A DNA stretch of 64,000 bases, from positions 1 to 64,000 of the forward strand of contig NZ_QSIL01000009.1 of NCBI RefSeq assembly GCF_003469185.1, given 5' to 3'. This stretch comes from Collinsella sp. AM34-10 (lineage in GTDB: Bacteria; Actinomycetota; Coriobacteriia; Coriobacteriales; Coriobacteriaceae). The position numbers were made by a program, and so were the translations under genes. Positions 1 to 8,377 of the stretch are shown here, in pieces (the stretch's first letter is position 1; every line of letters begins with the position of its first letter). The notes under the pieces are model-generated. The model did not search any database, was not told the origin of the DNA, and worked only from the letters and a program-made list of their open reading frames with translations.

Positions 1-573
1 GGCACGTGCAGACCTTTCGTCATGGCCTCCTACCTTTCTTTCGGGCCTTACTGGCCGAATGTATCAGCGCCCCTCCATATGGGACGCTGCTTGCTGACAG
101 CTCTAGTTATATCCAAATTCCATTCGTAATGCTACCTCGCCCCCGAACGGTCAGCAAAGTACGATGAACGGTATATCGCATATGATTTCCCATGATGCAC
201 TTCAGTTTCGTAAAGCAGATTTTCCTAGGTAAACGTTATTTTTCTAGGAAATCAAGCTTGAACACTCAAAGTTATCCATGATTCAAAATTGCATAGTGAA
301 AACGGTTTTCTGCATATAAATGACGCTTGCCCTCGATTCGACCTACATTCGATTATATTCAGCTTGCTATCATTCTTATTCATACATTCTCACCAGTTGA
401 GTGAGGATATAGATCGCTTGCTCAAAGCACCGGACGTTAGTGCTTCGGCTTGTCAGCGTAAGAAGTAGGTAAAGATACCGTTCACGCGATACGTCCGTGC
501 CAGCGGTCGACTAAATTGAGACAATAGTGAATTAGAGTTAGGCTACCGTCCCCTGCGGGGACTGAACGGACAG
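1..573. other. Intergenic region upstream of ppk1
   Basis: No gene is supported over 573 bases, and the stretch is more AT-rich than its surroundings. At the left edge the minus strand has an AGGAGG (26-31) two bases before an ATG (23-21), and also an ACGAAAGG with a GTG at 5-3. Either could be the start of a gene running off the window, but only a few codons are visible. A dyad TTTCCTAG (221-228) / CTAGGAAA (244-251) could be an operator. A six-pair hairpin GTCCCC-TGC-GGGGAC (548-562) lies just before the ppk1 start and could affect its translation. Confidence 0.4.
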
Positions 574-3153
574 ATGCATATGCCGAGCAAAATCGAAAAG
601 AAACAAAAGGCCGCTAAGCTGCGCAAGCCGCCGCGCGACTTCTCGTACACGCAAAACCGAGAGCTTAGCTGGCTGCGCTTTGACAACCGCGTGCTTGACG
701 AAGCCTTCGACGAGACCGTTCCGCTGTTCGAGCGTCTAAAGTTCGTGTCGATTTTCGAGTCTAACCTCGACGAGTTTCTCATGGTGCGTGTGGGCGGCCT
801 GTCCGATCTTGCAGAGCTCAAAAAACAGCCTGTCGACAACAAGAGCAATATGACCGCCTCCGAACAGGTCGATGCTGTCATGGCAGAGCTGCCCGGGCTC
901 CTTACCCGTTGGGAGTCCATCTTTAAGAGCATCGAGGACAAGCTCGACGCTCTGGGCGTTCACCGCGCCCGCATCGATTCGCTTACGCCCGAGGAGCGCA
1001 CCTTCGTAACCCGCTACTTCCAAGCCTACGTGTCGCCGGTCATCTCGCCGTTGGTCATTGACCCGCGCCATCCCTTCCCCAACCTGCGCAACGGCGCACT
1101 CTATCTGGCTTGTGGCCTGGACGGCGTCACCGACGAGGAGAGCCTGCTGGGCCTTATCGAGATTCCCACCTCGATGAACCGCGTGGTCGAGATCCCCTCG
1201 CCCACCGGCACCTACTCCTACATCTTGCTCGAGGACGTCATCCTCGCCTGCCTGGACAGTTGCTTTGGCTCCTATAAGCCGCTGGACCGCGCGCTGATCC
1301 GCGTCACCCGCAATGCCGATATCGACCCGGACGGCGAAGGCGTCGAGGAGGAAGAGGATTACCGCCAGCACATGAAGCGCATCCTCAAGAAGCGCCTGCG
1401 CCTGCAGCCGGTGGTGCTCGCCGTATCGGGCTCGCTCGAGAAGGCAACGCTCAAGACCATCCGCAAGGCGCTCGAGCTTTCTCGCCGCTCGGTCTTTACC
1501 TGCGATATCCCCCTTGACCTTGGCTACGTCTTTGGCATTGAGGGTAAGATTCCCGAGCACCTGCGCAATGAGCTCCTCTTTACGCCGTTTAAGCCGCAGC
1601 CCAATCCCACCATCGATATGGCCCGCTCCATCCGCGAGCAGGTGCTGCAGCACGACAAGCTGCTCTTTTACCCTTACGAGACAATGAACCCGTTCTTGGA
1701 CCTGGTGCACGAAGCAGCCTATGACCCCGAGTGTATCTCGCTGCGCATCACGCTCTACCGTGTGGCAAAGCAGAGCCGTCTGTGCGAGTCGCTCATCGAT
1801 GCTGCCGAAAACGGCAAAGAGGTCACGGTGCTCATGGAGCTTCGTGCCCGCTTTGACGAGCAAAACAACATCGAATGGGCCGAGCGCCTGGAAGAGGCCG
1901 GCTGCACCGTTATCTACGGCTCCGAGGGCTTTAAGTGCCACTCAAAGATCTGCCAGCTCACCTATCGCGAGGGCATGGCGCTTACCCGCCTGACGCTTTT
2001 GGGTACCGGCAACTTTAACGAGAAGACGGCCAAGCTCTACAGCGACTTTATGCTCATGACCGCGCATCCCGGCATCGGCGAGGACGCCAACCTGTTCTTC
2101 CGCAACCTGTCGCTGGGCAACCTGCGCGGCGACTACCGCTTCCTGGGCGTGGCGCCCGTGGGCCTCAAGCCGCTCATCATGCGCGGCCTGGACCGCGAGA
2201 TTCAGCGCGCCCTTGTCGGCGAGCCCGCCCGCGTGTTCTTTAAGCTCAACTCGCTTACCGACCGCGAGGTCATCGACAAGATTGCCGAGGCATCGTGTGC
2301 CGGCGTGCGCGTGGACATGATCATTCGCGGCATCTCGTGCCTCAAGCCCGGTGTTCCGGGCAAGACCGAGAACGTGCACGTGCGATCCATCGTCGGACGT
2401 TTTTTGGAGCATGCGCGCGTCTATGCCTTTGGCGTGGACTCGGACATGATCTACCTGAGCTCGGCAGACATGATGACGCGCAACACCGAGCACCGCGTGG
2501 AGATCGCCTTCCCCGTGCTCGACCCCACCTGCCGCGCCCTGGTGCACGAGTACATGGGCATGCAGCTGCGCGACAACGTGAAGGCACGCAGCCTGACGAG
2601 TGACGGCACCTGGGTTCCGGTGGAGCGCAAAGAGGACGAGAAACCCTTCAACTCGCAGGAAGCCCTGCTGGAGCGCGCGTATCGCAACGCCGAGGCCGCC
2701 GCGCAGCAGCGCGCACAGGAGAAGGAACGTGTGGCCGAAAAAGTTATCCAGGACGAGATTGAACATGGGGCGGCTGCCAAACCGGAAGCGGTTGCCGCTC
2801 TCCCGGTGAATGAGCCCGAGGCTGCCGCAGAGCCCGCCGTGGAGAAAGCGCCCGAGGCCGCTACTGCGACTCCGGAGCCCGCCGCCGAGGCAAAGCCCGC
2901 CCCTGCTCCTGAGCCGCAGCCGGCCACACCCAAGGTCCAAGAGGTCCAGGCGACCGTCATTGAGCCCAAGCCTGCACCTGCACCTCAGCCCGAGCCGCAG
3001 GTCACCAAGCCCGCACCCGAGACGAGCGCCCGTCGCGATAAGCCCGCCGGCAAGACCAAGGCCATCGAGCGCCATCGCCCCGGTCGCGTGCGCATAGGCC
3101 TGGGCCTGATCGGCCTGGGTCTAAAGACGCTCATTACCGGCAAGACGAAATAG
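574..3153 (+). CDS. ppk1: Polyphosphate kinase 1 with Ala/Pro/Glu-rich C-terminal tail
   Basis: Reversibly transfers the ATP gamma-phosphate to inorganic polyphosphate. The 859-residue product has the full PPK1 order: N-terminal domain with NRELSWLRF, head domain, and two phospholipase-D-like catalytic domains. The catalytic His region is GFKCHSKICQLT, followed by GTGNFNEKTAKLYSD. The second conserved His lies in GRFLEHARVYAF, followed by NTEHRVEIAFPV. The family is usually about 690-720 residues. Here the enzyme ends near residue 690 and continues as an Ala/Pro/Glu/Lys-rich low-complexity tail ending in a basic, glycine-rich segment. The start is ATG 574, with a second ATG at 580; the ribosome site is weak. 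A strong terminator follows, so it is probably transcribed alone. Confidence 0.95.
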   Translation: MHMPSKIEKKQKAAKLRKPPRDFSYTQNRELSWLRFDNRVLDEAFDETVPLFERLKFVSIFESNLDEFLMVRVGGLSDLAELKKQPVDNKSNMTASEQVDAVMAELPGLLTRWESIFKSIEDKLDALGVHRARIDSLTPEERTFVTRYFQAYVSPVISPLVIDPRHPFPNLRNGALYLACGLDGVTDEESLLGLIEIPTSMNRVVEIPSPTGTYSYILLEDVILACLDSCFGSYKPLDRALIRVTRNADIDPDGEGVEEEEDYRQHMKRILKKRLRLQPVVLAVSGSLEKATLKTIRKALELSRRSVFTCDIPLDLGYVFGIEGKIPEHLRNELLFTPFKPQPNPTIDMARSIREQVLQHDKLLFYPYETMNPFLDLVHEAAYDPECISLRITLYRVAKQSRLCESLIDAAENGKEVTVLMELRARFDEQNNIEWAERLEEAGCTVIYGSEGFKCHSKICQLTYREGMALTRLTLLGTGNFNEKTAKLYSDFMLMTAHPGIGEDANLFFRNLSLGNLRGDYRFLGVAPVGLKPLIMRGLDREIQRALVGEPARVFFKLNSLTDREVIDKIAEASCAGVRVDMIIRGISCLKPGVPGKTENVHVRSIVGRFLEHARVYAFGVDSDMIYLSSADMMTRNTEHRVEIAFPVLDPTCRALVHEYMGMQLRDNVKARSLTSDGTWVPVERKEDEKPFNSQEALLERAYRNAEAAAQQRAQEKERVAEKVIQDEIEHGAAAKPEAVAALPVNEPEAAAEPAVEKAPEAATATPEPAAEAKPAPAPEPQPATPKVQEVQATVIEPKPAPAPQPEPQVTKPAPETSARRDKPAGKTKAIERHRPGRVRIGLGLIGLGLKTLITGKTK

Positions 3154-3163
3154 TCGTTTGTAG

Positions 3164-3208
3164 AAGCGCCCCGCATTTGAGGAAAGCCTCGGATGCGGGG
3201 CGCTTTTC
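3164..3208 (+). terminator. Rho-independent terminator of ppk1
   Basis: GCGCCCCGCAT (from 3166) pairs with ATGCGGGGCGC, extended by GAGG/CCTC around an AAAG loop, and is followed by TTTTCCC. It lies directly after the ppk1 stop. Confidence 0.85.
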
Positions 3209-3253
3209 CCTGCTACCATGGTGCGAATAACAACGCGAATGACAGGCAGGAAT

Positions 3254-4567
3254 ATGAAGCTCACTATAGAATCGATGACCTACGGCGCCGACGGGCTGGC
3301 GCACGCCGACAACGGCAAGGCCGTCTTTGTGCAGGGCGCCGTGGCAGGCGACACCGTCGAGGCCGAGGTCGTACAGGACGGCAAGTCGTTCATGCGTGCC
3401 CGCACCACCGAGATTCTGGAGCCAAGCCCCGATCGCATTCAGCCTCCCTGCCCCTTCGTGGGCATCTGCGGCGGCTGCTCGTGGGGCAATCTCTCACGCA
3501 CGGCACAGCTCGCCGCCAAGGAGCAAAACCTGCGCTCCACGCTCGAGCGCATCGGCAAGTTCGCTCCTGAGCAGGTCGATGAGTTGGTACAGCCCATCTG
3601 CCACACCAAGGACGACTGGGGCTACCGCAATAAAATCGAGCTCGAACCGACCGTCGTCAACGGTCGCGTGCGTCTTGGCATGCACGGTGTCGACCCCAGC
3701 AAAATCGTGACCGTCGATACGTGCCCGCTGTTCGACAAGCGCTTCCCGAAGGCGCTCAAATCGGTCGTCGGCGCACTCAACTATCTAAGCGGCAGCCATG
3801 ACTTGGGGCTCGAACGCGTGGGCATTCGCGCATCACGCCGCACCAAGGCACTCGAGGTCGCACTCTGGACGCCCACAGGCTCTTTTCCGCGCTCGCAGGT
3901 CTCCCGCGTGCTGGCGGACGCCGCTCACCCCACGAGCATCGTGCGCGTGATGAGCAAGGGCGAAAAGAAGGCCCGCCGTGTCTCCAAGGTCGAAATGCTC
4001 GCCGGAGAGGGCTCATGGACCGAGAATATCGCCGAGGGTCAGATGCGCTTGTCTGCCCCGTCTTTTTTCCAGGTCAACACCAAGGGTGCCGAGATTTTGA
4101 TCGAGCTTGTCATGGAAGCACTCGACCCGCAGGAAGACGAGCTTGCCGTGGACCTGTACTGTGGTGCCGGCACCTTTACCCTGCCGCTCGCCCGCCGCTG
4201 CGACTTTGTCGCCGCCGTCGAGGCCTACGGCCCCGCCGTGCGCGACCTGCGCCGTAACCTGGAGATCAACAAGCTTGATAACGTCGACGTCATTGGCGGA
4301 GACGCGGTGCGCGAGTTCCCCGACCAGGATGCCGACGTCTTGGTGGTCGACCCGCCACGCGCAGGCCTCGCCCCCGAGGCGATCGACCTTATCGCCAGCA
4401 CGAGTGCTCGCGATGTCGCCTACGTGAGCTGCGACCCGGCCACCCTGGCGCGCGATCTCAAACGCTTTGTCGAAGAAGGCACCTTCTTCCCCGTAAAGAT
4501 CACGCCAGTCGACCTGTTCCCACAAACCTTCCACTGCGAGACCGTCGTCCACCTTAGGCGCAACTAG
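3254..4567 (+). CDS. 23S rRNA (uracil-5-)-methyltransferase, RlmD/RumA family
   Basis: SAM-dependent C5-methylation of a uridine, most likely in 23S rRNA. The 437-residue protein starts with a TRAM-like beta domain (residues about 1-60). It then has the iron-sulfur motif CPFVGICGGCSWG, the SAM-binding motif DLYCGAGTFTLPLA, the substrate motif VVDPPRAGL and the nucleophile motif YVSCDPATLARDL near the C-terminus. The ATG at 3254 is chosen because AGGCAGGA lies just before it; the ATG codons at 3218 and 3239 lack such a site. The paralogues RlmC, RlmD, RlmCD and TrmA cannot be told apart from motifs alone, but a visible cluster motif fits RlmD-like enzymes best. Confidence 0.88.
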   Translation: MKLTIESMTYGADGLAHADNGKAVFVQGAVAGDTVEAEVVQDGKSFMRARTTEILEPSPDRIQPPCPFVGICGGCSWGNLSRTAQLAAKEQNLRSTLERIGKFAPEQVDELVQPICHTKDDWGYRNKIELEPTVVNGRVRLGMHGVDPSKIVTVDTCPLFDKRFPKALKSVVGALNYLSGSHDLGLERVGIRASRRTKALEVALWTPTGSFPRSQVSRVLADAAHPTSIVRVMSKGEKKARRVSKVEMLAGEGSWTENIAEGQMRLSAPSFFQVNTKGAEILIELVMEALDPQEDELAVDLYCGAGTFTLPLARRCDFVAAVEAYGPAVRDLRRNLEINKLDNVDVIGGDAVREFPDQDADVLVVDPPRAGLAPEAIDLIASTSARDVAYVSCDPATLARDLKRFVEEGTFFPVKITPVDLFPQTFHCETVVHLRRN

Positions 4568-4602
4568 ACTGTTTGCCCAAGGCCACGCCCGATGATTTTT
4601 CT

Positions 4603-4661
4603 GGGACGGGGATTAAATAATCAATTTGTACCAAATGATTATTTAATCCCCGTCCCTTTTT
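4603..4661. repeat. Long palindromic hairpin with T-tract
   Basis: A perfect 21-base arm (4603-4623, starting GGGACGGGGATTAAATAATC) is mirrored at 4636-4656, with ATTTG/CAAAT extending the stem inward. TTTTT follows, so it can terminate the methyltransferase transcript. The stem is much longer than a normal terminator and resembles a dispersed palindromic unit. Confidence 0.8.
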
Positions 4662-4746
4662 AAACATTGGGAAATCGAGCGTGGCAAGCGCATGTCTTCG
4701 GGGTATAAGACGCCTAATTGTATGCCGCCTTACGAAAGGAACTCTC

Positions 4747-5289
4747 ATGCCCAGCGTTGCCGTTCTCGCCGCCGATGGCTTTGAAACGATTGAATGCCTG
4801 ACCATGGTCGACGTCATGCGTCGCGGCGGCGTGCGCGCCACGCTCGTCTCGATCATGCCCACGCGCGAGGTCGTGAGCTCGCTGCAGATTCCCGTAACCT
4901 GTGATGCGCTCTTTGACGAAATCAACTTTGACGAGTACGACTGCGTCGTGCTGCCCGGCGGCCTGCCCGGTGCCACCAACCTGCGCGCCGACCAGCGCGT
5001 CTGCGACGTAGTCTGCGATTTCGCCGCGACCAAGCACGTTGCCGCCATCTGCGCCGCCCCGTTTATCCTGGGCGAGCTTGGTCTACTCGAGGGACGCCGC
5101 GCCACGTGCTTCCCCGGCTTTGAGAAGAGCTTCCCCGAGGGCACCTATACCGGCGAGAAGGTCACGCAAGACGGCAATATCATCACCGCTAGCGGCATGG
5201 CACAGTCACTCCCCTTTGCCTTGGAGCTGCTGCGCACGCTCGCCGGCGAAAAGGCCGTCGAGAAGGTCGCCGAGGGCATCCAACTATGA
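4747..5289 (+). CDS. DJ-1/PfpI (ThiJ/YajL-like) family protein
   Basis: A 180-residue single-domain class I glutamine-amidotransferase-like protein. The nucleophile elbow AAICAAPFILGE places the reactive cysteine at about Cys102, and the family's acidic residue is in GFETIE near residue 16. Relatives act as protein or nucleotide deglycases, chaperones or oxidative-stress proteins; older records call them thiazole monophosphate biosynthesis proteins, which is poorly supported. The start ATG 4747 follows ACGAAAGGA. The stop overlaps the start of maf (ATGA), so the two are translationally coupled. Confidence 0.85.
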   Translation: MPSVAVLAADGFETIECLTMVDVMRRGGVRATLVSIMPTREVVSSLQIPVTCDALFDEINFDEYDCVVLPGGLPGATNLRADQRVCDVVCDFAATKHVAAICAAPFILGELGLLEGRRATCFPGFEKSFPEGTYTGEKVTQDGNIITASGMAQSLPFALELLRTLAGEKAVEKVAEGIQL

Positions 5290-5867
5290 TTTTGGCTTCG
5301 CAATCGCCGCGCCGCATAGAGCTGATGCGCGAGGCGGGCTATAACATTCGCGTAATTCCCGCAGACATCGATGAAACGCCTTTTGATGGCGAAGCTCCGC
5401 TTACGCTCGTCGAGCGCTTGGCGCGTGCCAAAGCTGCTGCCGTCGCGGCCGAGCATGCCGAGCCCAACGAACTGACCGTCGCGGCCGATACCATCGTCAC
5501 CTTCGATGGCATGATTTTGGGTAAGCCGGCAAACGAGGACGAGGCGCGCACCATGCTCCGCGAGCTTTCGGGCCGCACGCACCAGGTGGCGACCGGCGTC
5601 TGCATCGTTAAAGCCGGCGACGCTACAGCTCCGCATGCCGCCGAGAGCCTGTCGTTTGTCGATGTGACCGACGTGACGTTCTATGAGCTTACCGAGGAGC
5701 AGATCAAGCGCTATGTTGCCTCCGGCGAACCCATGGACAAGGCCGGAGCCTACGGCATCCAGGGCACAGGCGGCCGCATGCTCGTGCACGACATTTCGGG
5801 TGACTTCTACAACGTGGTGGGCTTGCCCATCGCCCGCGTCGCACGCGCGATTCAAAAACTCTCGTAA
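5286..5867 (+). CDS. maf: Maf-family nucleotide pyrophosphatase
   Basis: Hydrolyses non-canonical or modified nucleoside triphosphates (dTTP/UTP or m7GTP types) to monophosphates, a house-cleaning role once linked to septum inhibition. The 193-residue protein begins MILASQSPRRIELM, the Maf signature with the SPRR loop. It also has AADTIVTFDG with the conserved Asp, GRTHQVATGV, and DKAGAYGIQGTGG near the C-terminus. Its ATG overlaps the preceding stop as ATGA. A GC-rich hairpin follows its stop. Confidence 0.92.
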   Translation: MILASQSPRRIELMREAGYNIRVIPADIDETPFDGEAPLTLVERLARAKAAAVAAEHAEPNELTVAADTIVTFDGMILGKPANEDEARTMLRELSGRTHQVATGVCIVKAGDATAPHAAESLSFVDVTDVTFYELTEEQIKRYVASGEPMDKAGAYGIQGTGGRMLVHDISGDFYNVVGLPIARVARAIQKLS

Positions 5868-5875
5868 TTGCATCT

Positions 5876-5904
5876 GGCGCTGGGTATCCCCCAGCGCCTA
5901 CAAT
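5876..5904 (+). terminator. Hairpin after maf
   Basis: GGCGCTGGG (5876-5884) pairs with CCCAGCGCC (5890-5898), followed by TACAATTTT. The T-tract is weak. A second small hairpin CCGGGC/GCCCGG (5929-5945) lies in the leader of the next gene. Confidence 0.5.
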
Positions 5905-5967
5905 TTTGCCGTACCGTACGGATCCCGACCGGGCATAAGGCCCGGCGGAAAACCGATAGGAGATAAT

Positions 5968-6969
5968 ATGGACACACTGCTCGAAGCCATCGATGTTTGC
6001 AACGTCGATGGCTTTTGCTTTGGCAACTATACGGACGAGGAGGCTGGCACCGGCTGCACCGTAATCGTGGCGCCCGAGGGTGCCACCGGTGGCGTTGACG
6101 TACGCGGTGGCGCTCCCGCTTCGCGCGAGACCGACCTGCTGCGCCCCGAAAACACCGTCGATAAGGTCCACGCCGTCTGCCTTTCGGGTGGATCGGCCTT
6201 TGGCCTCGAGGCTGCAAGCGGCGTCGCTCGCGAGCTTGAGAGCCGCGGCATCGGCCTTCCCGTCGGCCCCACGCAGGTGCCTATCGTGTGCTCCAGCTGT
6301 ATCTTCGACCTCGCCTTTGGCGATCCCACCGTGCGCCCCGACATAGAGGCCGGCATCGCCGCCGTGCATGAGGCACTCGACAACACCCCCACCACGCTCG
6401 AGCAGGGCAATGTAGGTGCCGGCACGGGTGCCACCGTCGGAAAGCTCATGGGGCCCGCCACCTGCATGAAGGCCGGTCTCGGAGCTGCCGCCGTGGCGCT
6501 CGGCCCCGTCAAGGTGGGCGCCGTGGTCTCGGTCAACGCCTGCGGCAACGTCGTCGACCCCTTCACCGGCGAGTGGGTCGCCGGCATGCGCGCCGCAGCC
6601 GATAGCGACCAGATCGTCGACATGGAGCTCGCCGCCTTTGCCGCCGCCGGCTCTATGCAGATGCCGCTCGACCGCACCAACACCACCATCAGCTGTATCG
6701 TCACCAACGTGGAGCTCACCAAGGCCCAGGCCACCAAGGTCTCCCAGATGGCAGCAGACGCCTACGCGCACGCCATCCGCCCCACACACACCACCAACGA
6801 CGGCGACACCATCTACACCCTCGCCAGCGGCAAACTGGGAGCCCAGGCAAGCGCCGCCGTTCCCCTAGACCTGCTGGGCATGCTCGCCGTAAGGGCCCTA
6901 CAGACCGCCATCGTAAACGGAGCCAAAAGCGCCAAAACCTCCCACGGCATCCCCGGCGCCGCGAAGTAA
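5968..6969 (+). CDS. P1 family peptidase (DmpA-like aminopeptidase/D-esterase)
   Basis: A 333-residue member of the P1 family, whose enzymes self-cleave to free an N-terminal Ser or Thr nucleophile and then act as aminopeptidases or beta-peptidases. Supporting motifs are VCLSGGSAFGLEAASGV and GNVGAGTGATVGK; in this family the processing site lies in the latter, and here the candidate nucleophile is Thr. VSVNACGNVVDP follows. The start ATG 5968 follows GATAGGAGATAAT; the reading frame is open for 95 further codons upstream, but no other start has a ribosome site. The substrate is unknown. Confidence 0.85.
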   Translation: MDTLLEAIDVCNVDGFCFGNYTDEEAGTGCTVIVAPEGATGGVDVRGGAPASRETDLLRPENTVDKVHAVCLSGGSAFGLEAASGVARELESRGIGLPVGPTQVPIVCSSCIFDLAFGDPTVRPDIEAGIAAVHEALDNTPTTLEQGNVGAGTGATVGKLMGPATCMKAGLGAAAVALGPVKVGAVVSVNACGNVVDPFTGEWVAGMRAAADSDQIVDMELAAFAAAGSMQMPLDRTNTTISCIVTNVELTKAQATKVSQMAADAYAHAIRPTHTTNDGDTIYTLASGKLGAQASAAVPLDLLGMLAVRALQTAIVNGAKSAKTSHGIPGAAK

Positions 6970-6981
6970 TCTCACTCGACC

Positions 6982-7110
6982 GTCGGTCGGAGGCGGGCGG
7001 GCATTACGTTTGCTGCTCTACAGTCCTATGCAAGACGAAGGCCACATTAAGTGGCCTTCTTTGCATGCGGAACTCGCGACAAACGTAATGCCCGCCCGTC
7101 TCCGACCGAC
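6982..7110. repeat. Nested long-arm palindrome A
   Basis: The outer arms 6982-7012 and 7080-7110 are complementary over 31 positions with one mismatch. Between them sits an inner hairpin, 7028-7066: ATGCAA/TTGCAT plus GAAGGCCAC/GTGGCCTTC with loop ATTAA. The inner part looks like a bidirectional terminator for the convergent P1 peptidase and glycosyltransferase genes; the outer arms are not explained by termination. Confidence 0.8.
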
Positions 7111-7136
7111 TTCCAACCTAATTCTTTTCAGCCCAG

Positions 7137-7199
7137 GCCCCTGTGTACCGCGCGTCTAAGATCTTCAAAATTCAGCTGCCTGACAATCGATTCTTATAG
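7137..7199 (+). pseudogene. Remnant of a glycosyltransferase 3' end
   Basis: Plus-strand codons in this frame read YRASKIFKI followed by LPDNRFL and a TAG at 7197-7199. The intact GT2 gene on the other strand ends YRLASKIFKFN. At DNA level AAGATCTTCAAAATTC (7158-7173) matches the complement of 7351-7366. This looks like an inverted partial copy of a glycosyltransferase C-terminus; nothing further upstream is recognisable. Confidence 0.4.
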
Positions 7200-7203
7200 C
7201 AGA

Positions 7204-7313
7204 GGCCCCTTGGCCTTTAGTTTGATACAAGTTCCGCACGAGCCGGAAAGCACTTAATGTGCTTTCCGTGCGAGCAGGACTGTTCGCAGTAGCAAACTAA
7301 AGGCCAAGGGGCC
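7204..7313. repeat. Nested long-arm palindrome B
   Basis: The outer arms 7204-7224 and 7293-7313 are perfectly complementary over 21 bases. The inner hairpin is GGAAAGCAC (7245-7253) / GTGCTTTCC (7259-7267) with loop TTAAT. Its core CACTTAATGTG is also found, in the other orientation, in palindrome A. Together A, B and the remnant fill the 376-base gap between two convergent genes. Confidence 0.8.
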
Positions 7314-7345
7314 CAGTCAACCCATCAGCAGCGATTACTCAGCAG

Positions 7346-8377
7346 CTAGTTGAATTTGAAGATCTTTGAGGCAAGACGGTATAGGCCGAGTGTGGTTTTG
7401 TCACCAGCCCGACCGCGCAGGTTGGTGAAGAAGCCGACCACACCGTAGCGTGCACGACGATACATACGCTCGTCATAGGCCTTTAAATCACTCCACAACG
7501 TCTTCAGGCGCTCGTCGGCACAATCCTCGTCGGAAAGCTTAGTGAGCACCGAGCAGATTGCCATCATCATGGTGAAATAGCCCATCATGTACGAGCGCAG
7601 ACGCGACGACTCGACATCGCTGTACAGGTGGAACGACTCCATCATGATGCGCGTCACGCGAAACTGTTGGTCCAGACGCTTGACCATCGTGGCCTCGTTG
7701 ACGCTTTGGCCCTCACGGCCGATAAAGTAGCGGTAGAGGTCGATGTCGGCGTAGTACATGGTCTTGCAGCGCGGTAGCGGCACGTAGGCGTAGATGTTGT
7801 CTACATAGAACGTGTGCGGCGGCATAGGCAGATTGGACGCGCGCAGCACATCCGTGCGATAGCACAGGCTGTGCATGAGCAGATTCTGGTCCAGACGGAA
7901 ATGACCAATCTGGTCCCAGGTAAAGATCTTTTTCCGCGGCAGGGCAAACTTGTAGCCAATAGCGGTGTGCGTACCCTCGTAAACCTTCTCGTACACATAG
8001 TTCGAGATAAAGAGGTCGACGCGCTGGTCGCGCTCCTCAAAACCGCGAAGGATCGAAAGCATGGTCGACAGGGCTGCGCCATCGAGCCAGTCGTCCGAGT
8101 CGACAACTTTGTAGTAGGTGCCCTGTGCCTCGCGCAAGCCCGAAAGGACGGCAATGCCGTGGCCGCCGTTCTCCTGATGCACCGCGCGGATGATTCCGGG
8201 GTAACGCGTCTCCCACTCATCGGCCTTGGCCGCCGTCTCGTCCTTGGAACCGTCATCGACGATGATGATCTCGATATCGGTGGCGTAATTGCTCCCCTCC
8301 AGAATGGAGGTGATGCAATGGTCCATGTCCTTGGCGGCGTTATACGAGGGAATACCGAATGATATGACTTTATGCAT
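7346..8377 (-). CDS. Glycosyltransferase family 2
   Basis: A cytoplasmic GT-A-fold sugar transferase of 343 residues. The N-terminal Rossmann-like region starts ISFGIPSYNAA, followed by IIIVDDGSKDETA for nucleotide-sugar binding, VHQENGGHG, and VVDSDDWLDG, which is the metal-binding DXD region. No membrane segments are evident. It follows glf with an 8-base overlap (ATGCATAA), so it probably shares the transcript and may act on a galactofuranose-containing or other surface glycan. An in-frame ATG 18 bases upstream (8395) is also possible; 8377 is chosen because homology begins there. Confidence 0.85.
   Translation of the reverse strand: MHKVISFGIPSYNAAKDMDHCITSILEGSNYATDIEIIIVDDGSKDETAAKADEWETRYPGIIRAVHQENGGHGIAVLSGLREAQGTYYKVVDSDDWLDGAALSTMLSILRGFEERDQRVDLFISNYVYEKVYEGTHTAIGYKFALPRKKIFTWDQIGHFRLDQNLLMHSLCYRTDVLRASNLPMPPHTFYVDNIYAYVPLPRCKTMYYADIDLYRYFIGREGQSVNEATMVKRLDQQFRVTRIMMESFHLYSDVESSRLRSYMMGYFTMMMAICSVLTKLSDEDCADERLKTLWSDLKAYDERMYRRARYGVVGFFTNLRGRAGDKTTLGLYRLASKIFKFN

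Noticed and set aside
163..231. 22-codon frame starting ATG 163
   Set aside because: No convincing ribosome site and no downstream context; not a leader of recognisable type.
736..3075. Long minus-strand frames opposite ppk1 (736-1941 and 1942-3075)
   Set aside because: Mirror frames of a GC-rich gene; no ribosome site or recognisable domain, while the plus strand encodes a complete PPK1.
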